Origin: Desulfosporosinus sp. | Lineage (GTDB): Bacteria > Bacillota > Desulfitobacteriia > Desulfitobacteriales > Desulfitobacteriaceae | NCBI GenBank assembly: GCA_031292055.1 | Contig: JARLHV010000040.1 | Location: 1 to 64,000, forward strand | Direction of reading: 5' to 3' | Length of the DNA stretch: 64,000 nt | In this document: piece after piece, positions 55,135-64,000 of the stretch | Numbering within the stretch: the stretch's first letter is position 1 | Layout of the letters: the number at the start of each line of letters is the position of its first letter | Translations under genes and position numbers: made by a program | Notes under the pieces: generated by a model | Databases searched by the model: none | Seen by the model: only the letters and a program-made list of their open reading frames with translations | Told to the model about the DNA's origin: nothing

Positions 55135-56367
55135 ATGTCTTCACCATCAAACCTAAACGCCAATAAGGAACTCTTGCATAATAAATCTTTTTTATTAGTC
55201 TGTTTTACACGTGTTTTCTCAACCTTGGCTTCGCAGATGTTAGCTGTTAGCGTAGGCTGGCAGATATATGCTCTCACCAATAGTTCTTTTTATCTTGGCC
55301 TAGTTGGTTTGGCTCAATTCTTACCCATGGCTCTTCTTACACTTATGGTAGGTCACGTAGCTGATCGGTATAATCGGAGAATAGTCCTCAGTATTTGTCA
55401 ATTTATTGAAGGAGCAGGAGTTTTAACATTAGCCGCAGGAAGTTATTATGGCTGGCTAAATAAAGAAAGCATACTTCTGATTATGGTATTGTTTGGTGCA
55501 GTTCATGCCTTTGAAGGACCTACGCTGCAAGCGTTGCTGCCTAATGTGGTATCAATTGAACATTTCTCGACGGCTATCGCCTGGACCACGTCTTTAACCC
55601 AAACTGCAATAATTGTCGGACCAGCTTTAGGCGGCTTTCTATATGTTTGTGGTCCTGCTGTAGTCTACTTGGTTATTGGCCCACTATTTTTAGTGGCAAG
55701 TCTGCTCGTCTTTCAACTTCAAATCAAAGCAACATCATTTAAACGTAACGAGATCAACTTACAATCGTTACTTGCAGGGATAACCTTTATCCGCAGAAAA
55801 CCAGAACTACTTGGTGCAATATCCCTGGATCTCTTTGCGGTCTTGCTTGGCGGAGCAACAGCCTTATTACCTATTTACGCTCAGGACATTCTGCACATTG
55901 GTCCCTCTGGATTGGGAATCTTACGTGCTGCTCCGGCCGTTGGAGCATTATTGATGTCAACGTTTTTAGCTCGTCATCCCTTACAACAACGTGCCGGAAA
56001 AATTATGTTTATTTCCGTAATTGTCTTTGGAATTGCCACTCTTATTTTTGCTATATCGACTTCTTTTATATTGTCTATCGCTGCACTCATCATTTTAGGA
56101 GCATCCGACGTTATCAGTGTCGTTATCAGATCATCCTTAGTACAACTAAAGACACCCGATGAAATGCGTGGGAGAGTAAGCGCGGTAAATATGTTGTTTA
56201 TCGGAACATCTAACCAACTGGGAGAGTTTGAATCAGGCCTGACCGCTTCCTTATTTGGTACCATTCCAGCTGTCTTAATAGGCGGTGTAGGCACTATAGT
56301 TGTAGCTATAATCTGGATGCGTGTGTTTCCTGAACTTCTTCATGTTAAAAACCTAAAGCAAGCTTAA
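55135..56367 (+). CDS. MFS transporter, EntS-like (MFS_3)
   Basis: 410 residues, ATG 55135 behind AAGGAG. Twelve hydrophobic stretches; VSVGWQIYALTNSSFYLGLV, LMVGHVADRYNRR between helices 2 and 3, and VRSSLVQLKTPDEMRGRVSA near the end are typical of the EntS-like branch. Members export siderophores or drugs; the substrate here is not known. It has no link by position to the metal island 10 kb away. Confidence 0.87.
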   Translation: MSSPSNLNANKELLHNKSFLLVCFTRVFSTLASQMLAVSVGWQIYALTNSSFYLGLVGLAQFLPMALLTLMVGHVADRYNRRIVLSICQFIEGAGVLTLAAGSYYGWLNKESILLIMVLFGAVHAFEGPTLQALLPNVVSIEHFSTAIAWTTSLTQTAIIVGPALGGFLYVCGPAVVYLVIGPLFLVASLLVFQLQIKATSFKRNEINLQSLLAGITFIRRKPELLGAISLDLFAVLLGGATALLPIYAQDILHIGPSGLGILRAAPAVGALLMSTFLARHPLQQRAGKIMFISVIVFGIATLIFAISTSFILSIAALIILGASDVISVVIRSSLVQLKTPDEMRGRVSAVNMLFIGTSNQLGEFESGLTASLFGTIPAVLIGGVGTIVVAIIWMRVFPELLHVKNLKQA

Positions 56368-56411
56368 AACTACAAACTAAACAACCAATCCGAAAAGATG
56401 AACACCACAAT

Positions 56412-56452
56412 AAATACCCCTCTTACGCCAAAGCGGCGTGAGAGGGGTATTT
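56412..56452. terminator. Bidirectional terminator between MFS and phosphoesterase genes
   Basis: 18-bp arms (56412-56429, 56435-56452), one G-T pair, 5-nt loop, A and T tails, between convergent genes. Confidence 0.88.
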
Positions 56453-56502
56453 ACTAGGTTGCACTAACCTTTTTGGCTAAATATAAAATAAGGTAGATTT
56501 TA

Positions 56503-57510
56503 CTATAATTCGGGGACGGTAATCTCCGCTGCGCTTACCCAATCAGACTTCAAAAAATCTCTCCCTTTTATAACTACCTTACCGTTGTATACTTCTACAA
56601 CTAAACCTGGCGCTGAATTCATAATGGGTGTTTTATTTCTATCTATAGGATTGGCTAATGAGGAACTGTTAACTATTGTATAATTAGCTTTACTCACCAT
56701 ATTCTTATAATCAAGTTCATAATGGGTGTGTCCGTTAAATAAAATAACCTCCGAGTGTTGCGATAAAATGGCATTTAAGGTTTGCCACTGGATTACAAAA
56801 CCCTGCTGTAACCCTCCCAGTGTGGTATAAGGAATTGGCTGATGAAGAAAAACAAAGATAGGCTTATGAAGCTGTTCGTTTTTTTTAAGAGCATTCTGAA
56901 GCCATTCCAATTGAGTATCCGATAAAAAAGCCGCATCTGTATAGTTCATGTTACTCATACGCGATTTTTCAGAACCCAGAAAAATAAAGTGATAATCGTT
57001 TATCCAGGTATCGCCATAAACTTTTTCCCGCCCTGCTAAGGTTAGAAAACGCTTGATTGCTGTAGCATCGGTTTCTCTATTAGGGAAGGATTTGGGCGAC
57101 CACAACCCGTATTTGTAAAAACTTCCATAAAATTCATGGTTCCCGATTGTCCAATAGATTGGATAATTAATCTCTAGCTTGTGCTCAGCAAGTTCATTAT
57201 TAAGAGTATTATAGTCTCTGGAAAGTCCATCTCCCAGATCACCTATTACAACCATCGCATCAGGTTTTGAATTATAATTATCGTTGAGCGTTGCCGAGAA
57301 GTTCCTGATTGCATTCATTCGTGCAATATGAATATCACTTACTACAACAAAAGACAATTTTACCTGTGGGTTTTTAAGCCATTGTTGTCCTGGCTTAAAC
57401 GTTCTCGTTGAGATTGAAAGCGCTGTCTTTGGCAAGATTACATTCCACGCCAGTAACGACCAGGTTCCGAATCCTACCAAGTATTTCAAGAAAGCCCTTC
57501 GTGTTGGCAT
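56503..57510 (-). CDS. Tat-exported metallophosphoesterase
   Basis: 335 residues from ATG 57510 (GGGAG 9 nt upstream). A twin-arginine signal, TRRAFLKYLVGFGTWSLLAW, points to folded export. Calcineurin-like motifs in order: SDIHIARM, VIGDLGDG, GNHEFYG, FLHQPIPY and NGHTHYE, giving the two-metal site. Substrate not predictable; related proteins act on nucleotides or phospholipids. Confidence 0.88.
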   Translation of the reverse strand: MPTRRAFLKYLVGFGTWSLLAWNVILPKTALSISTRTFKPGQQWLKNPQVKLSFVVVSDIHIARMNAIRNFSATLNDNYNSKPDAMVVIGDLGDGLSRDYNTLNNELAEHKLEINYPIYWTIGNHEFYGSFYKYGLWSPKSFPNRETDATAIKRFLTLAGREKVYGDTWINDYHFIFLGSEKSRMSNMNYTDAAFLSDTQLEWLQNALKKNEQLHKPIFVFLHQPIPYTTLGGLQQGFVIQWQTLNAILSQHSEVILFNGHTHYELDYKNMVSKANYTIVNSSSLANPIDRNKTPIMNSAPGLVVEVYNGKVVIKGRDFLKSDWVSAAEITVPEL

Positions 57511-57639
57511 ACCTATAGCTCCCAACTACTCCATAATTCTATATTGCAATTATACCACACTTAAAATACTCCTGTTCCCCAGGTTCCTTAGTTAAAAACC
57601 AAATCTTTTCTTGCGGCTTTTCAACTATCGAACCTAAGC

Positions 57640-60528
57640 TCACTTAGGCAAGGGGGCAGTTAACGCCAGATTCCCCAAGTTTGCAGGCCAGTCCCAGGGT
57701 TTATCCAGTATTTTTTCAACAAATACCTTTGCAATTTCAGGATCAAATTGAGTACCCGCATTCTTAAGAATTTCTTGTCGAGCCACTTCTTCCGTGAACG
57801 CCGATCGATAGGGTCGTTCACTTGTCATGGCAACATAACTACATGCTATGGCAATAATCCTTGCTTCGATAGGAATATTTATCCCTTGCAATCCTTTAGG
57901 GTAACCCGTCCCATCCCAACGTTCATGATGTGCCAGGACATAATCAGCCAATTCTGACATTTCGTGAGATGAACATAATATTCTGAAGCCAATTTCCGGA
58001 TGCCTCTTGACTTCATCCCATTCTTGCTCTCTGAGTTTTCTGGGCTTATTGAGTAACCCTTTTTCAATCGATATATTACCGATATCACGAAAGAATCCCG
58101 CCGATCTCACTTTGCATACTTCCCACTCAGCCAAACCTATTGTTCTGGCAATGGCTTGGCACAATTCACTAACTCTTTTCGAATTGTCTTCTGTCCCTGG
58201 GTAATTTTTCTCCAGGGTCACCACGAGCGTCTTAATTGTATCGAGCCTAATCTTTTCAGTTTCCAGAGTTTTATTCTTATACATTAAATCTTCAGCATTC
58301 TTTAGAGTTTTTAATATATCCTCATCTATAGAACACTTGGTATCCCAACCAAATGAGATACTGCCACTAATCGAGTTGACGGATTCCTTAGCATAAGCCT
58401 CTTTTATTCTCTTTACAATTACCTCGGCCTCTTCTGAATTAGTTCTGGGCAGAAGAACCACAAATTCATCTCCACCCCAGCGCGCTATAATATCATCCGC
58501 TCTACAGGCGCTGCGCATAGCAGATGCCGCTTTCTGCAAAAGTTCATCTCCTTTAAGATGCCCAAATACGTCATTGATCAGCTTTAAGCCATTAACATCC
58601 CCATAAATCAAAACTATGGGCAGATTCCGTTCAATGTCTAACCTTTTAATTTCTTCTTCGTAAAACCTTCGATTGTATAATCCTGTCAAAGCATCATGAT
58701 AGTTCAAATAGTGAATATCCTTTTCGCATTCGACGCGCTCGGTGATATCTGTGAAAATCGTGGCAAATTCATTGGCCGACGGGCTGTACGCCTTAACTTC
58801 AAAATATTTATTCGAGCTTCTGGAGAACGTATTGAAATGAACCGATTCACCTGTTAACGCAACCCTTCCGTAGAGTTCAATCTCGGCCTGGTCGACATCT
58901 GGCATAACCTCGGTGGCAGTTTTTCCAATAATAGCCTCTGACTTTAGACCCGTCATCGCTTCAAACGAAGGATTAGCGGTAATAAATCTGAAGTCAATTG
59001 GCTTTCCGCGCTCATCACAAAGGATGCTTTGGTGAGAAAATGCATCATTCATTGCCGTAAAAAGCAATTTATATTTTTGTTCTGATCTTGTAATCGCTGA
59101 TATATCCTTCATCACGCCAAAGGTCACTGCTTCTCCGTTCCATTCTCCCGCAGTGATACATAATTCCACCGGAATTTCTTGACCATATTTTGTGATAGCA
59201 GATGTTGAGTAATAATTAACGTTGCCCGAGAGCAACTCCATTACAATAGTTTCTACTTCGTCTCTTTTATTTTCCGGGTGCACGAGCAACACTGATTTCC
59301 CAATCAGCTCACCTTCGCAATAACACAATTTCTTATAGACCGCGCTATTCACATGGATAATTATGCCTTGTTTGTCAACAACATACAAGAGGTCGTCAAT
59401 GGAATTGAAGAAATTTTTAAAGTTTTCATGCGCTTGTTCAAGCGTTTTTTCCAAAGTCTTGCGATGAGTAACGTCATTAATAATTGAGTGCAAGTACATA
59501 TGGTCATTAATTCTTATGGGACTGGAGAAAACTTCAACCGCTCTATACTCTCCCGAGGCCAAACGATGCTCAAGCTCAAAATACGCACACTCTTGAGTTT
59601 GAGCAGAGGACATCTTTTGCAATAGTTCTGGTTGTACCATGGAATTGATTTCAGTAATGTGCATAGTCTTTAACTGTTCGAGGGTATATCCATAAAACTC
59701 ACAGGCAACCATATTAGCATTAATTATTTTTCCTGATTCTGCTTCTATAAGCATCATCATCGCTTGACTTTTTTCGAACATATCTTGATAAGTTGTTTTG
59801 GCCTTGACGATTTCTTCATTAGCAAGAACTAATTTACGCCCTTCCTCTTTAATGGCCTCATTCTTAATTAAAATCATAAACAGCGCCAAGCTCAACAGAA
59901 AAAAAGTCAATACAATGGCACTAGCCTGCGCTGTAGGACAAAGGACGGCCTTATTCCAGATTTCCGCAGGATAATCCATTGCAAACACCGCTCTGACCTT
60001 ACCTGTCTCAATATCTTTTATTGGTACAAGAACACTGACCCATGTTCCTCTGGGATCAGTTACTGGAGGAGTGATGATAGACCCTCCTTGCTCAAACGGC
60101 TTACCATAAACCTTAGCCGCTCCAGTAAACTCCTGGCCGGGTGGAGAATAGTTTTTAGAATTCACCGGTTCAGAATCAGCCATAAAATACAGTTTGCCAT
60201 CTTTTTGTACATAAAGGTAAGCATACCGAATAGTTTGGTTAATACTCGCCAGATTCTGTAGGCTATTTTTTATTTGTTTGTATTGAAGTGTTTCAACATC
60301 TTGAGGACTTGGATTCTCCAACAAGCTTATTGCATTCTTGGGAAATGACGCTTCTGCTGTTCTAGCTATAATCAAGGCGACATCCGAAGCTGCTTGATTG
60401 GCTGCAATCCAGCTATAACGTATATAAAATAAACTCCAAAGCCCTAACATTAGTAACAACAGCACAAGCATTCTCTTTTTTTCCAGCACTGTAAATGAAC
60501 TTAGCGGAGATTTTTTATTTATTCTCAT
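57640..60528 (-). CDS. Membrane sensor PAS-GGDEF with degenerate HD-GYP
   Basis: 962 residues. Two N-terminal membrane helices (~18-35 and ~195-220) bracket an extracellular sensor of Cache-like size. Three PAS domains follow (~250-370, 375-490, 495-610), then GGDEF with an intact GGDEF motif at ~685 and an HD-GYP domain to the end. The HD-GYP keeps HPEIG and HHERWDGTGYP, but the HD pair reads RD (R814), HSxRV reads NSKRV and the VADxFDAL aspartates read ACSYVAM, so hydrolysis is doubtful. Predicted net diguanylate cyclase. Confidence 0.9.
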   Translation of the reverse strand: MRINKKSPLSSFTVLEKKRMLVLLLLMLGLWSLFYIRYSWIAANQAASDVALIIARTAEASFPKNAISLLENPSPQDVETLQYKQIKNSLQNLASINQTIRYAYLYVQKDGKLYFMADSEPVNSKNYSPPGQEFTGAAKVYGKPFEQGGSIITPPVTDPRGTWVSVLVPIKDIETGKVRAVFAMDYPAEIWNKAVLCPTAQASAIVLTFFLLSLALFMILIKNEAIKEEGRKLVLANEEIVKAKTTYQDMFEKSQAMMMLIEAESGKIINANMVACEFYGYTLEQLKTMHITEINSMVQPELLQKMSSAQTQECAYFELEHRLASGEYRAVEVFSSPIRINDHMYLHSIINDVTHRKTLEKTLEQAHENFKNFFNSIDDLLYVVDKQGIIIHVNSAVYKKLCYCEGELIGKSVLLVHPENKRDEVETIVMELLSGNVNYYSTSAITKYGQEIPVELCITAGEWNGEAVTFGVMKDISAITRSEQKYKLLFTAMNDAFSHQSILCDERGKPIDFRFITANPSFEAMTGLKSEAIIGKTATEVMPDVDQAEIELYGRVALTGESVHFNTFSRSSNKYFEVKAYSPSANEFATIFTDITERVECEKDIHYLNYHDALTGLYNRRFYEEEIKRLDIERNLPIVLIYGDVNGLKLINDVFGHLKGDELLQKAASAMRSACRADDIIARWGGDEFVVLLPRTNSEEAEVIVKRIKEAYAKESVNSISGSISFGWDTKCSIDEDILKTLKNAEDLMYKNKTLETEKIRLDTIKTLVVTLEKNYPGTEDNSKRVSELCQAIARTIGLAEWEVCKVRSAGFFRDIGNISIEKGLLNKPRKLREQEWDEVKRHPEIGFRILCSSHEMSELADYVLAHHERWDGTGYPKGLQGINIPIEARIIAIACSYVAMTSERPYRSAFTEEVARQEILKNAGTQFDPEIAKVFVEKILDKPWDWPANLGNLALTAPLPK

Positions 60529-60770
60529 AGTAATTTATCCCTCCTTACAAAACGTTTTTCTTGTGAAGGGTTTCGCAAGATATGTCGGCCTGAGAGATTC
60601 TTGGAATAATTACTAATATAATTGTCAAGGACTCAGGAAGTTCGTAATATACTTTATTATAAACCACAAACGAGACAAATCCTGTCTAATCATGGCACTT
60701 ACGAGACTACTTCCAGACTATATTATTGCTTACATAGGCTGCTTATGTGTTCTGCCATTCAGAGATTTAA

Positions 60771-60811
60771 GAGTATGCCTCCCAACCATAAGATGGCAGG
60801 GAAGCATACTC
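60771..60811. repeat. Hairpin GAGTATGC/GCATACTC
   Basis: 8-bp outer arms plus a TCCC/GGGA inner stem; downstream of the CBS/hotdog gene. No T-run, so a weak terminator at best. The rest of 60529-60848 has no supported gene. Confidence 0.45.
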
Positions 60812-60848
60812 CTAGGGAAACTATCCTATTTACAAACTCATCGTAAGT

Positions 60849-62171
60849 TTAAAGGGCTCTTTCGCTGACTAGTTTCTTATCTCCGATCCTGGCTGTCATC
60901 AAACCTTTGGCAACCACGGCATTATCAACTGTTACTTCTACCTCGATATTGCAATGTTTTTTGGCAACTAAGAGAAGTTTAGCCGTGACCTTGATTTCCG
61001 TCCCTACTGGAATAGGTTGAAGTTGATACAGAGTAAAATTTTCGGTGATCGCATTGAGTCGATATTTCTTGCGCAACCCAATATAACCGGTCATATTCAT
61101 AACCATAACGATAACCCCACAACTGGCAGAACCATAGTCATCAACCATAGAATTGGTAATTTCCCCTTCGATTGAGAGATGTTCCAGATCGTCGACATAC
61201 CGAAACCCGCTTAATACGAGGTTGTCCACTGTTTCACCAAACTGAGGTTGTTTCTGAACTTGCTGATAGGCTTCAATGACGTCTTGTAAGCTAATGATTC
61301 CGATCAGTTTACCTTGATCCACCACCACTGCGTTTTCCCAACCCTCCCAGACCATGATCCGGGAAATATGGGTTACTGGATCATCTCGTCCCACCAGAAA
61401 CGGACTGGTATTCATGACGTCTTTGATCAGTGTTTTGATATCTGCTCCAGCAACATCCACCGCCGTAACGATTCCAACGAGAGTCATGTCTGCCTCAACG
61501 ACAGGGAAACGGCTATGGTCTGTGCTTTGCGAAAGTTTGCGCCAATCTTCAACCGTTGCATCCACTTTCAAATAACTTACGTCTTTAACCATAATATCTT
61601 CGACTAAAATAAGTTCTTTCTGGATTAAGCGATCATAGAGAGCCCGATTAATCATTGTTGTAACTGCGAATGTATCGTAGGGGGATTGAATAATCACTAA
61701 TTCTCTTTGTCGCGCTAAAGCCATTACCTCTTCGTCCGGTTCCAAACCTTCCGAAATTAACAGTGACGTATTGTGTTCCAAGGCGCAAATTTGAGCATCA
61801 CGACGGTTTCCGACAATACATAACGCTCCTTCTTCCAAGTAACGCCCCATAGCATCTAATTCCATCGCTGCAATAATAAATTTATTTGGAGAGCGATCAA
61901 GATGCTCAAAACCACAGATAACAACCCCTTCGGCGATCTGTGAAACTTCACGCAACGTTAGGTCCTCGATTTGCCGTTCTTTGACCCCTTCAATGCGGAT
62001 CGTTCCTACTTTAGGAATTGAACGGACAATTCCTTTAGCCTCAGCCTCTTTGATGGCCCGATAAGCTGTCCCTTCACTAACGTCCAACTCTTTGGCAATA
62101 AAACGCACTGAAACCTTACTGCCAATTGTTAGATCTTCAATAAAGGTTAAAATTTGTTGATGCTTTGTCAA
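60849..62171 (-). CDS. YtoI-like regulator: HTH, DRTGG, CBS pair, hotdog
   Basis: 440 residues. N-terminal helix-turn-helix (SVRFIAKELDVSEGTAYRAI), a DRTGG-type domain (~80-185), two CBS domains (DHSRFPVVEADMTLVGIVTA; WENAVVVDQGKLIGIISLQD) and a C-terminal hotdog/thioesterase-like domain. Size and order equal Bacillus subtilis YtoI. CBS domains probably bind an adenine nucleotide. Physiological role not established. Confidence 0.88.
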   Translation of the reverse strand: MTKHQQILTFIEDLTIGSKVSVRFIAKELDVSEGTAYRAIKEAEAKGIVRSIPKVGTIRIEGVKERQIEDLTLREVSQIAEGVVICGFEHLDRSPNKFIIAAMELDAMGRYLEEGALCIVGNRRDAQICALEHNTSLLISEGLEPDEEVMALARQRELVIIQSPYDTFAVTTMINRALYDRLIQKELILVEDIMVKDVSYLKVDATVEDWRKLSQSTDHSRFPVVEADMTLVGIVTAVDVAGADIKTLIKDVMNTSPFLVGRDDPVTHISRIMVWEGWENAVVVDQGKLIGIISLQDVIEAYQQVQKQPQFGETVDNLVLSGFRYVDDLEHLSIEGEITNSMVDDYGSASCGVIVMVMNMTGYIGLRKKYRLNAITENFTLYQLQPIPVGTEIKVTAKLLLVAKKHCNIEVEVTVDNAVVAKGLMTARIGDKKLVSERAL

Positions 62172-62253
62172 CTAAAAACGCTCCCCACATATTACTATAC
62201 GATCTACTATTATATCATAAAATTGATTATTCAACCATGATTATGCGAGGTGT

Positions 62254-62433
62254 TTAACTGTCTCTTCGTCGCCTCTGGGTCATGAGCCCTCCAATTTTTC
62301 CTGCTTCTTTAGCACTCAAAGAATGCCACCCATCATTATGGATCTGTTCAATCAAGCCTAATTCAGCCGCAATCTCCATTTTCAATGGTTCCAACGGATC
62401 TATTCGCTTCACCTTTGGTTTTGACTGTTTCAC
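62254..62433 (-). CDS. Small acid-soluble spore protein, alpha/beta type
   Basis: 59 residues from GTG 62433, with GGAGG 7 nt upstream. Contains LKMEIAAELGLIEQI and SLSAKEAGKIGGLMTQRRR, the two conserved blocks of alpha/beta SASPs (germination-protease site region and the GxxGG DNA-binding turn). It coats spore DNA, which identifies the host as an endospore former. The 2-bp overlap zone with the Cys-rich gene upstream suggests co-transcription. Confidence 0.82.
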   Translation of the reverse strand: MKQSKPKVKRIDPLEPLKMEIAAELGLIEQIHNDGWHSLSAKEAGKIGGLMTQRRRRDS

Positions 62434-62434
62434 T

Positions 62435-62575
62435 CTAGATCCTCCCCCTACTCATGATATTAAAATCTTCTTCATAGTGTGGACAGATTGGTCCCCGTTC
62501 TCCCAAAATGTGTTCCAAACGGCAATGTCCTTCAATCCCATAAAGACAACGAAGCGAACATAATTTTCTGGTCAT
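62435..62575 (-). CDS. Small cysteine-rich protein
   Basis: 46 residues, ATG 62575, 9 nt after GAGGAG. Four cysteines: C6 and C10 (LCSLRC), C18 (GHCRLEHI) and C31 (PICPHYEED), probably a zinc or iron-sulfur binding knuckle. Family not recognised. It is directly followed by the spore protein gene, so a sporulation role is possible. Confidence 0.65.
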   Translation of the reverse strand: MTRKLCSLRCLYGIEGHCRLEHILGERGPICPHYEEDFNIMSRGRI

Positions 62576-62639
62576 CAAATTCATCTCCTCAGTTTAATTA
62601 TTTTTTATTTCTCCCCAGTTTAAGTTTTACCATTACTAC

Positions 62640-62678
62640 AAAAAATATCCCGCTTGAAAATCAAGCGGGATATTTTTT
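62640..62678. terminator. Intrinsic terminator
   Basis: 17-bp perfect arms (62641-62657, 62661-62677) with 3-nt loop; A-run on the left and T-run on the right. It separates the GH18 gene from the two small genes. Confidence 0.88.
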
Positions 62679-62754
62679 CGCAGCTATGTTTTAAATTTCG
62701 AAACAGGCATGTCCATAGAAATGGATGCGCATTCTTTACCCCTCTACTAAAATA

Positions 62755-63720
62755 CTAAATTTTTGAGCGACTGGCGTAAGTTTGAAGTACTTCCCAAGCA
62801 AGAGGATAACTAAGGTTCATTTCCCATAAAGCGACGCCCCGTATTCCCTTGCTTAACGCAAGGTCCAATTTCTCTTTTAAGCTCCGAGGATCTTCGAAAT
62901 ACACGGTATGGTGAACTCCTTTAGTCTCGTACCGAAAATACGTACTATGTTGCCGCGCATCCCATTGCAGTGGTGCCCCGTAACGCAGTGCCAGCTCAAT
63001 GGCCCGCGGATAGCTGACAACTACAGCTCCCCCTCTCTCTGACCAATCATACCCATAGATCGGGATTCCCATATAGATTTTTTGGCGTGGTATAGTGGCT
63101 ATCGCATAATTCAACATATCGGTAACCCAAGGAAGGGAAGCGACTGCGCCTGGAGGCCCCCCCGGCCAATGCTCTTCGTAAGTCATAACAATCACCTCAT
63201 CGACAGCCTGCCCGATCACCTGATAATCAAACGAACCCTTCCAGGTATCCAACGGATCGGGGGAAGATTTAGCGGGCACATCGATTGTGACCAAGTAATT
63301 TGCCTTTTGAAATAGTAGAGACCACAATTGGATAAACTGGCTGTAAAGGGGACGGTCTTCGGGAGCCGCTTTCTCCAAATCGAGATTGACCCCATCAAAC
63401 TGATACTGAACCAAGAGATTTCTTATATTCTGCCAAACAAGGTTGGCAAAGTCTTGGTCTCGTAACAAACGTCCAAGCAAAGGAGTTGAAAACCGACCTT
63501 GCTGGGTCAGGTTGCTAACCGTCAAAAGGACTTTAGTTCCCATCGCATGGGCCTCATCAATTATCCCCTGACTTGGATGCCCATAAAGCGTTCCGTTATT
63601 CTGAATCGCTATCTGGAAAAGGGCTAATTGGTTAATAAGTCTCCCGTATCGTTTAAGATAGGGATAACCTTTTGCATGTTGGTTAAACCCATTATAGAAG
63701 GTAAATACATTTAATGGCAT
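62755..63720 (-). CDS. Glycoside hydrolase family 18 protein
   Basis: 321 residues from ATG 63720 (AGGGGG 7 nt upstream); the open frame to 63891 overlaps the next gene's end and has no start signal. GH18 catalytic motif DxxDxDxE appears as FDGVNLDLEKA; EVIVMTYEEHWPGG and KIYMGIPIYGYDWSERGG match the YaaH/YdhD spore-cortex hydrolase branch. No signal peptide or LysM domain, so it may act inside the developing spore. Likely N-acetylglucosaminidase. Confidence 0.87.
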   Translation of the reverse strand: MPLNVFTFYNGFNQHAKGYPYLKRYGRLINQLALFQIAIQNNGTLYGHPSQGIIDEAHAMGTKVLLTVSNLTQQGRFSTPLLGRLLRDQDFANLVWQNIRNLLVQYQFDGVNLDLEKAAPEDRPLYSQFIQLWSLLFQKANYLVTIDVPAKSSPDPLDTWKGSFDYQVIGQAVDEVIVMTYEEHWPGGPPGAVASLPWVTDMLNYAIATIPRQKIYMGIPIYGYDWSERGGAVVVSYPRAIELALRYGAPLQWDARQHSTYFRYETKGVHHTVYFEDPRSLKEKLDLALSKGIRGVALWEMNLSYPLAWEVLQTYASRSKI

Positions 63721-63817
63721 ACTTATACCCCCTTTCCGACCATCATATGCATGGAGAGAAAAAGAAGTGTAGGGATGCCAATTAGAGAGGGAAATCTTTT
63801 CGAAAAATAGGTTTGGT

Positions 63818-64000
63818 TTATTTTGAATGACGTCGACTAAAAACTGCCAACATAGCTGTCCTGCGCATAAGAATGATAATAAGTAAGGCAAAAACTACAA
63901 TCAGAATAGTGATTGCCCAAATCCATTGTCCCTTAGCTCCGAGCACAGCCGCCATACCAAAGCAAGCACTTATCCCATACATTGAAAGCACCGCCTGCCG
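63818..64000 (-). CDS. C-terminal end of an MFS transporter (start outside window)
   Basis: 60 codons and stop at the right edge. Reads RQAVLSMYGISACFGMAAVL, then WIWAITILIVVFALLIIILM and a basic tail FSRRHSK. Two closing membrane helices and a positively charged cytoplasmic end are typical of the last part of major facilitator proteins. Family assignment is tentative because only 60 residues are visible. Confidence 0.6.
   Translation of the reverse strand, partial: RQAVLSMYGISACFGMAAVLGAKGQWIWAITILIVVFALLIIILMRRTAMLAVFSRRHSK

Noticed and set aside
54672..57525. Siderophore biosynthesis/export locus suggested by the EntS-like MFS protein
   Set aside because: No NRPS, NIS synthetase or related gene nearby, and the exporter is far from the importers.
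60622..60846. 74-codon open frame on the plus strand between the PAS-GGDEF and CBS genes
   Set aside because: No ribosome site, no family, and it overlaps the hairpin at 60771-60811.
1..64000. CRISPR arrays, tRNA or rRNA genes
   Set aside because: No regularly spaced 25-40 bp repeats and no tRNA cloverleaf or rRNA signature was noticed on either strand; a tRNAscan or CRISPR finder run would settle it.

Overview
The window looks like part of the chromosome of an anaerobic, endospore-forming Firmicute close to Desulfosporosinus/Desulfitobacterium. This is inferred from several things: an alpha/beta-type spore protein gene (62254-62433), three molybdenum-cofactor (Moco) riboswitches, gene families typical of that group, strong AGGAGG ribosome binding sites, and c-di-GMP proteins of the Gram-positive type. 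I saw no rRNA, tRNA, CRISPR array or intact transposase.

The first 46 kb is dominated by what I read as one metal/cofactor island. It holds six FecCD/BtuCD-type permease-ATPase pairs, eight FepB/TroA-type lipoprotein binding proteins, two separate nitrogenase-like three-gene sets, and two radical SAM enzymes of the BioB family carrying the CX5CX2C cluster motif known from HmdB/HcgA. It also holds two DUF364 proteins (one fused to Sel1 repeats), two SAM methyltransferases, two complete molybdate ABC transporters and ModD. Four blocks can be separated. (i) Minus strand 16.4-3.4 kb: promoter, iterons, Moco riboswitch, methyltransferase, then three transporter sets interleaved with the two HmdB-like enzymes; DUF364 genes and a PflA-like radical SAM gene follow to the left edge. 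(ii) Plus strand 17.3-28.5 kb: NifH-like, two NifD/K-like subunits, permease, ATPase, three binding proteins, permease, ATPase and a small radical SAM protein, divergent from a CRP/FNR regulator. (iii) 28.6-30.6 kb: an AT-rich insertion-like patch with a PemK-type toxin-antitoxin pair, a methyltransferase, two copies of a short hairpin repeat and a decayed copy of a piece of the radical SAM gene. (iv) Minus strand 45.5-30.6 kb: modA2-modB2-modC2, Moco riboswitch, modB-modC-modA-modD, a second Moco riboswitch, two binding proteins, permease, ATPase, methyltransferase, NifD-like, NifK-like, NifH-like.

The control layer is striking. Both minus-strand operons start from the same promoter design (TTGCCA, 18-bp spacer, TATAAT). 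Each promoter is followed by GTTAG-like repeats at 10-bp spacing. All three riboswitches combine a recognisable Moco aptamer (GAAA tetraloop plus its CCTAAAG/TATGG receptor) with an intrinsic terminator. Divergent to modA2 is an excisionase-type HTH protein fused to a periplasmic-binding-like domain, a plausible Mo/W sensor. The parsimonious reading is that the nitrogenase-like enzymes, HmdB-like enzymes and FecCD-type importers serve scavenging or remodelling of a metal complex or cofactor whose need is set by Mo/W cofactor status. The substrate cannot be told from sequence.

From 46.9 to 64 kb the content is ordinary: a LysR regulator, c-di-GMP enzymes (GGDEF-EAL-CBS-GGDEF; PAS-GGDEF-degenerate HD-GYP), a soluble CZB chemoreceptor, SpeD, a monofunctional transglycosylase, an MFS exporter, a Tat-exported phosphoesterase, a YtoI-like CBS/hotdog regulator, a spore protein, a GH18 hydrolase and the end of another MFS gene. 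Several genes (modB, lysR, the PemK-like toxin, perhaps the chemoreceptor) lack ATG/GTG/TTG where homology and Shine-Dalgarno position place the start.
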